Source: Chryseosolibacter histidinae (lineage in GTDB: Bacteria; Bacteroidota; Bacteroidia; Cytophagales; Cyclobacteriaceae). From it: a stretch of 64,000 nucleotides of DNA. Location of the stretch: positions 124,001-188,000 of the forward strand of contig NZ_JAHESF010000012.1 of NCBI RefSeq assembly GCF_018598225.1, read 5' to 3'. The notes under the pieces are model-generated. The model did not search any database and was not told the origin of the DNA. It saw only the letters and a list, made by a program, of their open reading frames with translations. This document shows positions 8,708 through 17,057 of this stretch, in pieces. The position numbers were made by a program, and so were the translations under genes. The stretch's first letter is position 1. Every line of letters starts with the position of its first letter.

Positions 8708-10063
8708 TTGGGCGTGGTAGAGCAATTATTAAACCATATCCACCGCCATGAGCTCTGCAAAACTACAGATAAAATCCTTCTGGCAGTAAGCGGAGGCATC
8801 GACTCTATGGTGATGCTTCATCTTTTCAGGCAAGCGGGCTTTGATGTTGGTGTGGCGCATTGCAATTTTCAGCTGCGGGGAGACGATTCACTTGCCGATG
8901 AAGCGCTCGTGGCCCAGGAATGTGCAACCCTCGGGGTGCCGTTCCATCACAAACGTTTTGACACAGGCGCCTATGCCGTGGCCGCAGGGCTCTCCATACA
9001 AATGGCTGCCCGGCAATTGCGATATGATTTTTTCGATACCCTGTTACACGCCCACGGATATGTTTACCTCGCCACGGCCCATCACCTCAACGATGTGCTG
9101 GAAACCACCATTCTGAACCTTGTAAAAGGCACAGGCATGGATGGGCTGCAGGGCGTGCCGGTAAAGAATGGCAGCATCATCAGGCCGCTGCTCTTCGCTA
9201 CCAAAGAAATGCTTGTGGCGTATGCCAGGTTGCACCGGCTACAATGGCGTGAAGATGTAAGCAATGCCTCCGAAGATTACCAGCGGAATTTTATCCGGCA
9301 CCAGGTCATTCCACGGCTGAAAGAGCTTAACCCAGGCCTGGAGCATACGTATCGCAGCACGAATGAAAGAATTACCGCCAGCGTACAGTTTGCCCGGAAC
9401 TACATCGACAGCGTGGCTGCGGAAGCGATCACCACCTCGGACAGTAGCATCATCATCCGTAAAAAAGAGATCGACAGCACCGCATCGCCGGCCGTGATGT
9501 TATGGGAGCTGATCAAAGACAAGGGATTCAACTTTGCGCAGTGCCAGGAGATCGTAACAGATCATCAGTCAGGGAAAAAATTCTTTTCGTCCACGCACGA
9601 GCTGTTCACAGACCGCGAGGCTTACATACTGCAGGAAAAAAGTAACACGCATGTTGCTGACGTAACCATCGAAGCACAGGCGCCGCTGGTGAGCAATGGC
9701 CATGGTGAATTACATTTTGATGTACAGACCAGGTCGCAGTTCACGTTGTCTAAAGATCCGTTGCTGGCGCAGCTCGACCTCGACAAGATCACCTATCCGC
9801 TGGTGTGGCGGTGCTGGCAGCATGGCGACTCTTTTGTTCCGCTGGGCATGCAGCATTCCAAAAAGCTCAGTGATTTTTTCATCGACCTGAAGATCCCGCT
9901 TCCTGAAAAAGAAAAGATCACGGTGCTTGAATCGGCGGGTGTTATTGTGTGGGTGGTGGGCCTGAGGATCCATGATCATTATAAGATCACAGCCGGGACC
10001 TCCCGTATTCTGACCGTTCAATTGAACAGTAGGCAGCAGGGAATAGTAGGCAGTAGGCAATAA
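8708..10063 (+). CDS. tilS: tRNA(Ile)-lysidine synthase TilS
   Basis: Converts cytidine 34 of tRNA-Ile(CAU) to lysidine with ATP and lysine, so the tRNA reads AUA codons. The N-terminal PP-loop motif is AVSGGIDSMVML (about residues 26-37), followed by AHCNFQLRGDDS and ATAHHLNDVLETTILNL, all family hallmarks. The C-terminal substrate-binding domain runs from about 360 to 435. There is no ATG near the start: the frame opens with TTG at 8708 or GTG at 8714, just after a TAAATTTG box. The last dozen residues (SRQQGIVGSRQ) are encoded by the downstream repeat arm. Confidence 0.95.
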   Translation: MGVVEQLLNHIHRHELCKTTDKILLAVSGGIDSMVMLHLFRQAGFDVGVAHCNFQLRGDDSLADEALVAQECATLGVPFHHKRFDTGAYAVAAGLSIQMAARQLRYDFFDTLLHAHGYVYLATAHHLNDVLETTILNLVKGTGMDGLQGVPVKNGSIIRPLLFATKEMLVAYARLHRLQWREDVSNASEDYQRNFIRHQVIPRLKELNPGLEHTYRSTNERITASVQFARNYIDSVAAEAITTSDSSIIIRKKEIDSTASPAVMLWELIKDKGFNFAQCQEIVTDHQSGKKFFSSTHELFTDREAYILQEKSNTHVADVTIEAQAPLVSNGHGELHFDVQTRSQFTLSKDPLLAQLDLDKITYPLVWRCWQHGDSFVPLGMQHSKKLSDFFIDLKIPLPEKEKITVLESAGVIVWVVGLRIHDHYKITAGTSRILTVQLNSRQQGIVGSRQ

Positions 10064-10222
10064 GGCAATAAGCAGTAGGCAATAGGAGTTAAGACCATCA
10101 GGTTTGCACTAATGATCGGTGCATGTAAATGACCTTTCAAACCTAAACTTTGCCTACTGCATGATCGCGAAGCGATTCGTGATTGGCCTACTGCCTACTA
10201 ATTTTGCCTACTGCCTACTATT
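10028..10222. repeat. Inverted-arm tandem repeat, TAGGCAATAG family, with nested palindrome
   Basis: The left arm (10028-10088) is tandem GTAGGCAATA-like units and contains the tilS stop codon. The right arm (about 10148-10222) has GCCTACTGC and GCCTACTGCCTACTA in reverse complement. A short secondary palindrome (GATCGCGAAGCGATTCGTGAT, around 10160-10180) is inserted inside the right arm. The roughly 60-bp spacer shows no gene. Other copies are at 38848-39036, and single arms at 10356-10381 and 30656-30685. Confidence 0.8.
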
Positions 10223-10449
10223 TGATAAATTGGCGCCCGGTTTCACGGAGAAGACGTATTCTGTCTTTGTAACGTTTTGATATTCAACTTTATACATAAA
10301 CTTTCGGAGTTCGCTGTCCATGGTTCACAGCCGTGTCATTCGAAAGCAGCTTTTTGCCTACTGTTGATTGCCTACTGCTTACTTTTCTCCTGTGTTGACT
10401 GTGGACCTTTTAAAAACCCCGCTATCTGTAAACTTAAATCTATATCCTT
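10064..10449. other. Intergenic region filled by repeat elements, upstream of mdh
   Basis: 386 bp without a gene. It holds most of the TAGGCA-family element, a non-repetitive 130-bp stretch (10223-10355) and a lone right-type arm (10356-10381). The final 65 bp before mdh probably carry the promoter, but no clear TAnnTTTG box is seen there. Confidence 0.6.
10356..10381. repeat. Lone TAGGCA-family arm
   Basis: GCCTACTGTTGATTGCCTAC... repeats the right-arm unit of the element ending at 10222, in the same orientation. It may mark an outer boundary of a larger composite element (10028-10381) or the remains of a second copy. Confidence 0.6.
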
Positions 10450-11379
10450 ATGAAAGTAACTGTAGTTGGCGCTGGTAATGTTGGTGCTACCTGTGCCGAT
10501 GTATTGGCGTATCGCGAAATAGCCAATGAAATTGTTCTGATCGATATCAAGGAAGGTCTGGCCGAAGGCAAGTCGCTTGATATCTGGCAAAAAGCTCCCA
10601 TCGATCTTTATGACAGCCGCACTGTTGGAGCCACTAACGACTACAAGAGAACTGCCGGCTCCGATGTGGTGGTGATCACGTCAGGTCTGCCCCGCAAGCC
10701 GGGCATGAGCCGCGATGATCTTATTAACACGAACGCAGGCATCGTGAAGTCGGTGACCGAAAATATCGTACGCAATTCTCCTGACGCCATCATCATCGTG
10801 GTGTCGAACCCGCTGGATGTGATGACCTACCAGGCGCACATTACCTCGAGACTGCCCCGCACCAAGGTGATGGGTATGGCAGGTATCCTGGATACAGCAA
10901 GGTATCGCGCGTTCCTGGCTGAGGCGCTGAACATTTCACCGAAAGATATTCAGGCCATGTTGCTGGGTGGTCATGGCGACACCATGGTGCCACTCCCGCG
11001 CTACACTACCGTAGCAGGCATTCCTGTTACGGAGCTGATCGATAAAGACAAGCTGACTGCCATCCTCGAAAGAACAAAAGTAGGCGGCGGCGAGCTGGTG
11101 AAGCTGATGGGAACTTCTGCATGGTATGCACCTGGTTCAGCAGCAGCACAGATGGTGGAAGCGATCGTTCGCGACCAACGCAGGATCTTCCCTGTGTGCG
11201 TGAAGCTTGAAGGTGAATACGGCATCAAAGATTGTTACCTCGGCGTGCCGGTAATCCTCGGCAAGAATGGCGTGGAGCGTATCATTGAGCTCGACCTCGA
11301 CAAGGAAGAGAAAGCATTGATGGAAGCCAGCCGCAAAGCTGTAAGAGAAGTAATGGACGTGCTTGACAAACTTGGATAA
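10450..11379 (+). CDS. mdh: Malate dehydrogenase
   Basis: NAD-dependent oxidation of malate to oxaloacetate in the TCA cycle. The 309 residues include the Rossmann motif GAGNVG (7-12), acidic ALIDI/E-type residues at the end of strand 2 (VLIDIKEG), the substrate-loop Arg residues in SGLPRKPGMSRDDL, the VSNPLDVMTYQ motif and the catalytic GGHGDTMVPLPR loop. The Arg-rich PRKPGMSR loop is the malate rather than lactate dehydrogenase signature of the LDH-like MDH group. It is a single gene with its own terminator. Confidence 0.96.
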   Translation: MKVTVVGAGNVGATCADVLAYREIANEIVLIDIKEGLAEGKSLDIWQKAPIDLYDSRTVGATNDYKRTAGSDVVVITSGLPRKPGMSRDDLINTNAGIVKSVTENIVRNSPDAIIIVVSNPLDVMTYQAHITSRLPRTKVMGMAGILDTARYRAFLAEALNISPKDIQAMLLGGHGDTMVPLPRYTTVAGIPVTELIDKDKLTAILERTKVGGGELVKLMGTSAWYAPGSAAAQMVEAIVRDQRRIFPVCVKLEGEYGIKDCYLGVPVILGKNGVERIIELDLDKEEKALMEASRKAVREVMDVLDKLG

Positions 11380-11402
11380 GCACTGATCTGTGATCGTATA
11401 AC

Positions 11403-11437
11403 AAAATGCCGGGAGAGATCCTGGCATTTTTGTTTTT
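11403..11437 (+). terminator. mdh rho-independent terminator
   Basis: AAAATGCCGG / CCTGGCATTTT hairpin with a short loop and the T-rich tail TTGTTTTTT, 24 bp after the mdh stop. Confidence 0.85.
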
Positions 11438-11443
11438 TGGCGC

Positions 11444-11494
11444 GTCGTCTGACCACTGCGCTGGGCTAAACGCGCTGGACGGTGATCTGACGAC
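11444..11494. repeat. Small inverted repeat, GTCGTCTGACCAC type
   Basis: GTCGTCTGACCAC (11444-11456) and GTGATCTGACGAC (11482-11494) are imperfect inverted copies. The flanking 12-mer GACGACTATCGA recurs near 13883, next to tRNA-Gly. This may be a minimal form of the inverted-arm elements. Confidence 0.5.
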
Positions 11495-11580
11495 TATCGA
11501 CCTTACACACACCAGCCTCTGAGGGCACTTTGGAAAATCAGAAAAAATTCTATTTTGTAAAAAAGTGTCTTTTAAACACA

Positions 11581-13857
11581 ATGATCCCACGCTCCAGCAG
11601 GTTAAAGCTTTCGCAAAAACTGATCGCCATAACCTTCCTTCCCCTTCTGGTAACGATTGTTTCGATCCTGTTTTACGTTTTTTACACACAAGACAATATC
11701 CTCCGGAAACCTGTACCGCTTACGCTGGTGCTGGCACTGCCTGTGGGCTACTTTCTGATTATACTTTTTTTTATTAAAAAACTTACAGACTCCATTGTGG
11801 CCGTCAAAGAGGCCGCAGTTGATATTTCGCACGGTAAACCTGTGCCTGCGATACCGGTGACCCGAAATGATGAAGTGGCAACCATTGCAGGTGCCATGAA
11901 CATGCTGAACCAGGAGCTGACGAACAAGACCGAGTTTGCCGGACAGATCAGCGCCGGAAACCTCGATGCGCCTTACCAGCCCGTGAACGGTACTGACAAA
12001 CTGGGGCACTCCCTGCTGGCGATGCGTGACAACCTGATCAGGATCAAGGAAGAAGATCAGCGGCGTAAGTGGGCAACCGAATCGCTCGCGGCTTTTATGG
12101 AAGTGCTGCGCGTTCATAAGGATCTGAAAGCCCTGTCGAACGATATCATCATCAACCTGGTGCAGACCGTAAAGGCCAACCAGGGCGCCATCTTCATCGT
12201 GAGCAAAGAAACAACGGGAGAAGAATACCTCGACATGCAGGCCTGTTACGCTTACAAGCGAACCAAACACCTGACCAAAAGGATTGCGGTAGGAGAGGGC
12301 ATTGTAGGGCAGGTGTTCCTGGAAAAGAGAACCACCTATCTGAAAAAAGTGCCCAATGATTTTGTGCGCATCACGTCTGGCCTGGGCGACGAAAATCCAC
12401 GGTGTGTGCTGATCGTGCCCCTTAAGGTGGAGGAAGTGGTGGTGGGTATCGTGGAGCTCGCCTCGTTCAAAACGTTCGAGGCGCATGAGGTCGCTTTTGT
12501 GGAGAAGATCAGCGAGAGCATAGCCCATACGATTTTGTCGTTCCGCACAACGGAGCATACAAAAAAACTCCTGGAAGAATCACAGGTGCAGGCGCAGCAG
12601 ATGCGTTCGCAGGAAGAGGAATTGCGGCAAAACCAGGAAGAGCTGCAGGCAACACAGGAGGAGATCAGCCGCAAGTACAATGCTTTGTTCAAACAGCTTA
12701 CGGAGCTGAACCACAGTTCCAGGTTCGATCAGCTCAGGTCCATCACGTCTACCAAAAAAAGAAACATCGAATATTATTTCGACATCATCCGCAACCAGAT
12801 CCTGACCTTCTCTGAAGACAGGATGATCATAGAGGCCATCAAAGCTTTCAGGCGTGCGGTGGGTACCATCGGCCAGCAGATCTCGGCGCAAGAGCTTTCA
12901 GTGATGCATGGAAATTTGAAAAATTATTACGAGCAGGAGTTTATGCCCAGGCTGAACGACGTGACGGACCATGCACTGCCCGCAGACCATTTTCTTCCGC
13001 AACAGCCCGCCACGGTTGTGCTGCAACATCTTTACATTTCGGGTAACCCATTTCCTACCGGGAAGAAATCGCTGCTGAACGACGCAAATGACGGCAGCGA
13101 ATACAGCAGGGCACATGCAGCCTTTCATCCTATTCTCCGGAATTTTTTAGAGAAGTTCGGCTACTACGATATTTTCCTGCTCGATGGCGCAACAGGCGAT
13201 ATGCTCTACAGTGTGTTCAAGGAAGTTGATTTCGCCACCAACCTTGCCACAGGATTGTATCACACCACCAATTTCGGCCGGCTGGTGCAGGAGGCCATGG
13301 CGAGCGACGACGAAGGGTTTGTGCGGCTTGTTGATTTCGAACCTTACGATCCGTCATACCGCGCCCCGGCATCTTTTATTGCGTGTCCTGTCTATGACGG
13401 CGCACACAAGATCGGCATTCTGGTTTTCCAGATGCCCATCAACAAGATCAACCAGATCCTGACGGGCGACAACAAATGGAAGGAGGATGGCCTCGGCGAA
13501 AGTGGTGAAACACTGATCGTGGGCAACGATTACAAACTTCGTACGGTGTCGCGTGAGCTGATCGAGAATGAGGAGGGATATTTGTCGTCGCTGGAGAAAA
13601 CCGGTTATAGCGATGATGTGATCCGGCAGGTGAGGAAAACCGGTACGAGCATCCTGCTGGAGAGATTGCAGCTCGAGTCGGTAAGCAAGGCGCTGAACGG
13701 CATCACCAATACACAGATCGAGACCAACAGCCGCGGCATTGCCACGCTCAATGCCTTTGCGCCGCTGAACATCCCGGACGTGCGATGGATCATCCTTTCG
13801 TCTATGAAAGAGGAAGAGGTGTCGCAAAGGATCAACAACCTCAAGACAACCCTTTGA
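11581..13857 (+). CDS. Membrane HAMP-GAF protein with C-terminal Cache-like sensor region and no output domain
   Basis: 758 residues from the ATG at 11581; a TTG at 11530 would add 17 residues. Two closely spaced transmembrane helices (about 12-30 and 43-65) leave almost no periplasmic loop. Then come HAMP-like helices (to about 160), a GAF domain (about 175-325: GAIFIVSKETTGEE, VGEGIVGQVF, VLIVPLKVEEVVVGIVELAS), a Glu/Gln-rich coiled coil (330-375), and about 370 residues that begin TKKRNIEYYFDIIRNQILTFSED, like the membrane-distal helix of double-Cache sensors, with PVYDGAHKIGILVFQMP and a repeat-like second half. No kinase, cyclase or methyl-accepting domain follows. It is a sensor or adaptor of unknown output. 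Confidence 0.85.
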   Translation: MIPRSSRLKLSQKLIAITFLPLLVTIVSILFYVFYTQDNILRKPVPLTLVLALPVGYFLIILFFIKKLTDSIVAVKEAAVDISHGKPVPAIPVTRNDEVATIAGAMNMLNQELTNKTEFAGQISAGNLDAPYQPVNGTDKLGHSLLAMRDNLIRIKEEDQRRKWATESLAAFMEVLRVHKDLKALSNDIIINLVQTVKANQGAIFIVSKETTGEEYLDMQACYAYKRTKHLTKRIAVGEGIVGQVFLEKRTTYLKKVPNDFVRITSGLGDENPRCVLIVPLKVEEVVVGIVELASFKTFEAHEVAFVEKISESIAHTILSFRTTEHTKKLLEESQVQAQQMRSQEEELRQNQEELQATQEEISRKYNALFKQLTELNHSSRFDQLRSITSTKKRNIEYYFDIIRNQILTFSEDRMIIEAIKAFRRAVGTIGQQISAQELSVMHGNLKNYYEQEFMPRLNDVTDHALPADHFLPQQPATVVLQHLYISGNPFPTGKKSLLNDANDGSEYSRAHAAFHPILRNFLEKFGYYDIFLLDGATGDMLYSVFKEVDFATNLATGLYHTTNFGRLVQEAMASDDEGFVRLVDFEPYDPSYRAPASFIACPVYDGAHKIGILVFQMPINKINQILTGDNKWKEDGLGESGETLIVGNDYKLRTVSRELIENEEGYLSSLEKTGYSDDVIRQVRKTGTSILLERLQLESVSKALNGITNTQIETNSRGIATLNAFAPLNIPDVRWIILSSMKEEEVSQRINNLKTTL

Positions 13858-13880
13858 GGGTTTAAAACCCTCAAAGGGTT
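13848..13880. terminator. 33-bp near-perfect palindrome across the stop codon
   Basis: AACCCTTTGAGGGTTT and AAACCCTCAAAGGGTT are exact reverse complements around a single A. The TGA stop of the sensor gene (13855-13857) lies inside the left arm. A hairpin this strong between the sensor gene and the opposing tRNA-Gly could stop transcription from either side, although there is no T-tract. It may also be a dispersed palindromic repeat. Confidence 0.6.
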
Positions 13881-13893
13881 TAGACGACTATCG

Positions 13894-13966
13894 AGCGGGA
13901 AACGGGTCTCGAACCCGCGACCTGCAGCTTGGGAAGCTGCCGCTCTACCAACTGAGCTACTCCCGC
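13894..13966 (-). tRNA. tRNA-Gly (anticodon CCC)
   Basis: Read on the minus strand, the 73-nt sequence folds as a cloverleaf: acceptor GCGGGAG with TTCCCGC, D-arm GCTC...GAGC, anticodon stem GCAGC/GCTGC with loop TTCCCAA (anticodon CCC, decoding GGG), and T-arm GGTTCGAGACC. No CCA is encoded. Confidence 0.95.
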
Positions 13967-13975
13967 TTTTTTGAA

Positions 13976-14066
13976 TGGTAATCAGTGATCGGTCGTCAGT
14001 TTAACCGGTAACAGGACTCCCAAAACCGAATACTGATTACCATTTACCGTTAACCAATTTACTGAT
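13976..14066. repeat. Inverted-arm repeat, GTAATCAGT family
   Basis: Left part GGTAATCAGTGATCGGTC..., right part ACTGATTACCATTTACCGTTAACC. The units match those at 71-142 but are more degenerate. It lies between tRNA-Gly and the symporter gene. Confidence 0.6.
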
Positions 14067-14074
14067 TATTTTTG
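14067..14074 (+). promoter_or_regulatory. Candidate -7 box for the symporter gene
   Basis: TATTTTTG fits the Bacteroidota TAnnTTTG -7 consensus and would give a leader of about 100 nt. No good -33 TTG at the expected distance was seen, so it is weak. Confidence 0.3.
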
Positions 14075-14180
14075 CAGTTCAAACGATAGAATATTTTGCA
14101 TCTTTCGAAAAAAGCTTCATTTTTATCAGTTAAACTTTTAAAAGCAAACCCCTGCCAATCCTAACCCAGTTTTAAAACCT

Positions 14181-15854
14181 ATGAAGCAGTTGCAGACCGC
14201 AGACTACATTGTCTTTCTCATTTATTTCTTTATCGTTGCCTTTTACGGATACTGGGTTTACCAGCGAAAGAAGAAAGCACAGGTTGATTCAAAAGATTTC
14301 TTCCTGGCAGAGGGCGCGCTCACGTGGTGGGCTATCGGTGCATCGCTGATCGCCTCCAACATTTCTGCCGAGCAGTTCATCGGTATGTCAGGCTCCGGCT
14401 TTAAGATGGGGCTTGCCATTGCCACGTATGAGTGGATGGCCGCGGCCACGCTGCTGGTAGTGGCGATCTTCTTTATGCCGATCTACCTGAAGAACAAGAT
14501 CTACACCATGCCCCAGTTTCTCACGCATCGTTACAACGGTACCGTGAGCACGATCATGGCTGTCTTCTGGCTGCTGCTCTATGTGATCGTGAACCTTACG
14601 TCGATCCTCTTCCTGGGAGCGCTGGCCATCAGCACCATTTCGGGTATCAACTTCTGGGTGTGTATGTCAGGGCTTTCCATCTTCGCCATCATCATCACGC
14701 TGGGCGGTATGAAAGTGATCGGTTACACTGACGTGATCCAGGTGTTCTTCCTGATCCTCGGCGGTCTTGCCACCACTTACCTGGCGCTCGACCTCGTGTC
14801 AGAGCACTATAATACAACGGGGGTGCTGAACGGTTTTTCACTGATGCTGAATCATGCCGATGACCACTTCCACATGGTCTTCAACCAGGAGAATACGAAC
14901 TACCTCGACCTGCCAGGCCTGTCGATCCTGATCGGTGGTATGTGGATCGTGAACCTGAACTACTGGGGATGCAACCAGTATATCACACAACGCGCCTTGG
15001 GTGCCGATCTTCCGACAGCGCGTAATGGAATTCTCTTCGCTGCATTCCTGAAGCTGCTGATGCCGGTGATCGTGGTGCTTCCCGGGATCGCCGCCTTTGT
15101 GCTGCACAAGGAAGGTATGTTCCAGCAGGAAATGATCATGGGCAACGAGCTGAATCCCGACAGGGCTTATCCTGTACTGTTGAACCTTCTGCCTGTTGGA
15201 TTGAAAGGTCTTGCTTTCGCCGCGCTCACCGCCGCCATTGTAGCTTCGCTGGCCGGTAAAGCCAACAGTATCTCAACGATCTTCACGCTCGACATCTATA
15301 AAAAATATTTCCATACCAGCGCCTCCGAAAGACAGCTGGTGTACGTAGGCCGCATCGCCATCTTCGTCTCGATGCTGCTGGCAATGGTCATTGCGCCTTT
15401 CATGGGTATCGATAAAAAAGGAGGATTCCAGTACATCCAGGAATATACGGGGTTTGTTTCCCCCGGCATCTTTGCCATCTTCATTCTCGGATTTTTCTGG
15501 AAACGCACCACCGCCACTGCAGCACTCGTAGGCGCAGTGATCACCTTCCCCCTTTCATTGCTGCTCAAGGTTCTGCCCCGCTGGACGGACCTGTCGTTTT
15601 TGGGTGACTTCGGGTTTGCAGTGCTCAACCCTGAGTCTGCCCTTTTCGAGATCCCGTTCATCGACCGGATGGGCTTTGTGTTCCTCATCGTGGTAGCCGC
15701 CATGGTGATCATCAGCCTTGCCGATAAGAAGAGCAAAAACAATCCGAAAGGACTGGAAATAGACCCGTCAATGTTCAAACCCCAGGGAGCCTTTGCCATT
15801 GGTGCTGCGTTGGTTTGCGGTATCCTGGCAGCGCTTTATATCGTTTTCTGGTAG
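14181..15854 (+). CDS. Sodium/solute symporter (SSS family, SglT-like)
   Basis: 557 residues with about 14 hydrophobic helices. It shows the SSS features ADYIVFLIYFFIVAFYGYWV (TM1), FFLAEGALTWWAIGASLIASNISAEQFIG (unwound TM region binding Na+ and sugar), GGMKVIGYTDVIQ and QRALGA. The NISAEQFIGMSGSGF segment resembles the bacterial sodium/glucose and sodium/galactose branch. It probably imports a monosaccharide by sodium symport at the inner membrane; the exact sugar cannot be told. It is alone and ends in a strong terminator. Confidence 0.92.
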   Translation: MKQLQTADYIVFLIYFFIVAFYGYWVYQRKKKAQVDSKDFFLAEGALTWWAIGASLIASNISAEQFIGMSGSGFKMGLAIATYEWMAAATLLVVAIFFMPIYLKNKIYTMPQFLTHRYNGTVSTIMAVFWLLLYVIVNLTSILFLGALAISTISGINFWVCMSGLSIFAIIITLGGMKVIGYTDVIQVFFLILGGLATTYLALDLVSEHYNTTGVLNGFSLMLNHADDHFHMVFNQENTNYLDLPGLSILIGGMWIVNLNYWGCNQYITQRALGADLPTARNGILFAAFLKLLMPVIVVLPGIAAFVLHKEGMFQQEMIMGNELNPDRAYPVLLNLLPVGLKGLAFAALTAAIVASLAGKANSISTIFTLDIYKKYFHTSASERQLVYVGRIAIFVSMLLAMVIAPFMGIDKKGGFQYIQEYTGFVSPGIFAIFILGFFWKRTTATAALVGAVITFPLSLLLKVLPRWTDLSFLGDFGFAVLNPESALFEIPFIDRMGFVFLIVVAAMVIISLADKKSKNNPKGLEIDPSMFKPQGAFAIGAALVCGILAALYIVFW

Positions 15855-15873
15855 GTCTGCATAAGATTATAAG

Positions 15874-15907
15874 AGCCACAGTATCTTTTGTACTGTGGCT
15901 TTTTTAT
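15874..15907 (+). terminator. Symporter gene terminator
   Basis: AGCCACAGTA-(TCTTTTG)-TACTGTGGCT followed by TTTTTTATTTT, 19 bp after the stop. The next gene begins 10 bp beyond the T-tract. Confidence 0.9.
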
Positions 15908-15916
15908 TTTTAGCCT

Positions 15917-16879
15917 ATGAATCGCATCGACCGCCTCACCGCTATTCTCATCCAGCTTCAAACCAAAAAGGTTGTGAGGGCGGAGGAGATCTCCGAGCGT
16001 TTCGAGATCAGCCTGCGTACGGTATACCGCGATGTGAAAGCGCTGATGGAAGCCGGTGTGCCCATTGGCTCGGAGGCGGGTAAAGGTTATTTCATTGTAG
16101 ATGGCTACCATCTTCCGCCCGTGATGTTCAGCCAGGAAGAAGCCAGCGCTATGCTCACAGCGGGGAAGCTGGTGGAAAAAATGACAGACGATTCCATCCG
16201 TAAAGCTTATGAGTCAGCGCTGCTGAAGATCAAGTCCGTACTGAACGATTCTGAAAAAGATCACCTTGAAAACCTTCAGTCATCCATCCAGGTATGGCGC
16301 CTGCCCGATCAGCCCACGGATTACCCGAACGAGTTCATGGCCGATATCACCAAGGCTGTATCGCATAAGCATGTGCTTCACATGGAGTATTGCTCCAAAA
16401 CGCAGGAGCATACCACCCGCGAAGTGGAGCCCATTGGCATTGTACACTACACCGGACGTTGGCACATGATAGCCTGGTGCCGCCTGCGCAACGGCTACCG
16501 CGATTTCAGGGTAGACATGATCAAAACCCTGAAGAATACCGGCGCAACGTTCGATGCCCGCAACCTCTTTACGCTGCAAGAGTATTTTCAGAGCCTGATG
16601 GAAGCCCACAAGGATATGGAAAAGGTTGTGGTGACCTTCACTAAGTCGGTAGCGAAATACCTGAGGAACGCCAAGTACTATTACGGCTTTGTTTCTGAAG
16701 AAGAACATGAAGACACGGTTCGAATGACCTTCCTGATCGGCAACTTCCGCTATTTCTGCCGGTGGCTGCTCATGTACGGCAGCGAGGTGGAAATAGAAGG
16801 ACCTGAAAAACTGAAAGAGATGATGGAGGATGTGGTGGAAGAGCTGACGGCACACTACAAGACTGCAGTTTTAAAATAG
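15917..16879 (+). CDS. YafY-type WYL-domain transcriptional regulator
   Basis: 320 residues. The N terminus is a DeoR/HTH_11-like winged helix (MNRIDRLTAILIQLQTKKVVRAEEIS, then FEISLRTVYRDVKALMEAGVPI and GSEAGKGYFI). The middle (about 140-215) is a WYL ligand-sensing domain (VEPIGIVHYTGRWHMIAWCRLRNGYRDFRVDMIK, with the Trp-His-Met-Ile core). A WCX C-terminal extension follows. Such proteins often control nearby stress or small-molecule genes; the GyrI-like gene downstream is a plausible target. Confidence 0.93.
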   Translation: MNRIDRLTAILIQLQTKKVVRAEEISERFEISLRTVYRDVKALMEAGVPIGSEAGKGYFIVDGYHLPPVMFSQEEASAMLTAGKLVEKMTDDSIRKAYESALLKIKSVLNDSEKDHLENLQSSIQVWRLPDQPTDYPNEFMADITKAVSHKHVLHMEYCSKTQEHTTREVEPIGIVHYTGRWHMIAWCRLRNGYRDFRVDMIKTLKNTGATFDARNLFTLQEYFQSLMEAHKDMEKVVVTFTKSVAKYLRNAKYYYGFVSEEEHEDTVRMTFLIGNFRYFCRWLLMYGSEVEIEGPEKLKEMMEDVVEELTAHYKTAVLK

Positions 16880-16898
16880 CTGCTGGTATCTAAATACA

Positions 16899-16979
16899 TT
16901 TCCCGCGGATTTCGCTGATTTTCGCAGATGTTGGTGGTATGGATTTTAATCTGCGTTCATCTGCGTGATCCGCGGGAAA
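16899..16979. repeat. Inverted repeat, CCCGCGGAT / ATCTGCG family
   Basis: Left arm TTTCCCGCGGATTTCGCTGATT... (16899-16929) and right arm ...GCGTGATCCGCGGGAAA (16949-16979) are imperfect inverted copies of about 31 bp with a 19-bp spacer. Each arm contains an internal CGCAGAT/CGCTGAT duplication. Similar sequences are, from memory, scattered through many Bacteroidota genomes. Confidence 0.75.
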
Positions 16980-17057
16980 AAATTTCGAAAATTCCTGTTT
17001 TCTGCTGACATAAGGCTGTCATGGGTCATCCGTTGATTAGCATAAAAATTGACAGTT

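Noticed and set aside
10030-10400. A CRISPR array in the tandem TAGGCA units
   Set aside because: Units are about 10 bp, directly adjacent and inverted in the other arm; there are no regular unique spacers of 25-40 bp and no cas genes.
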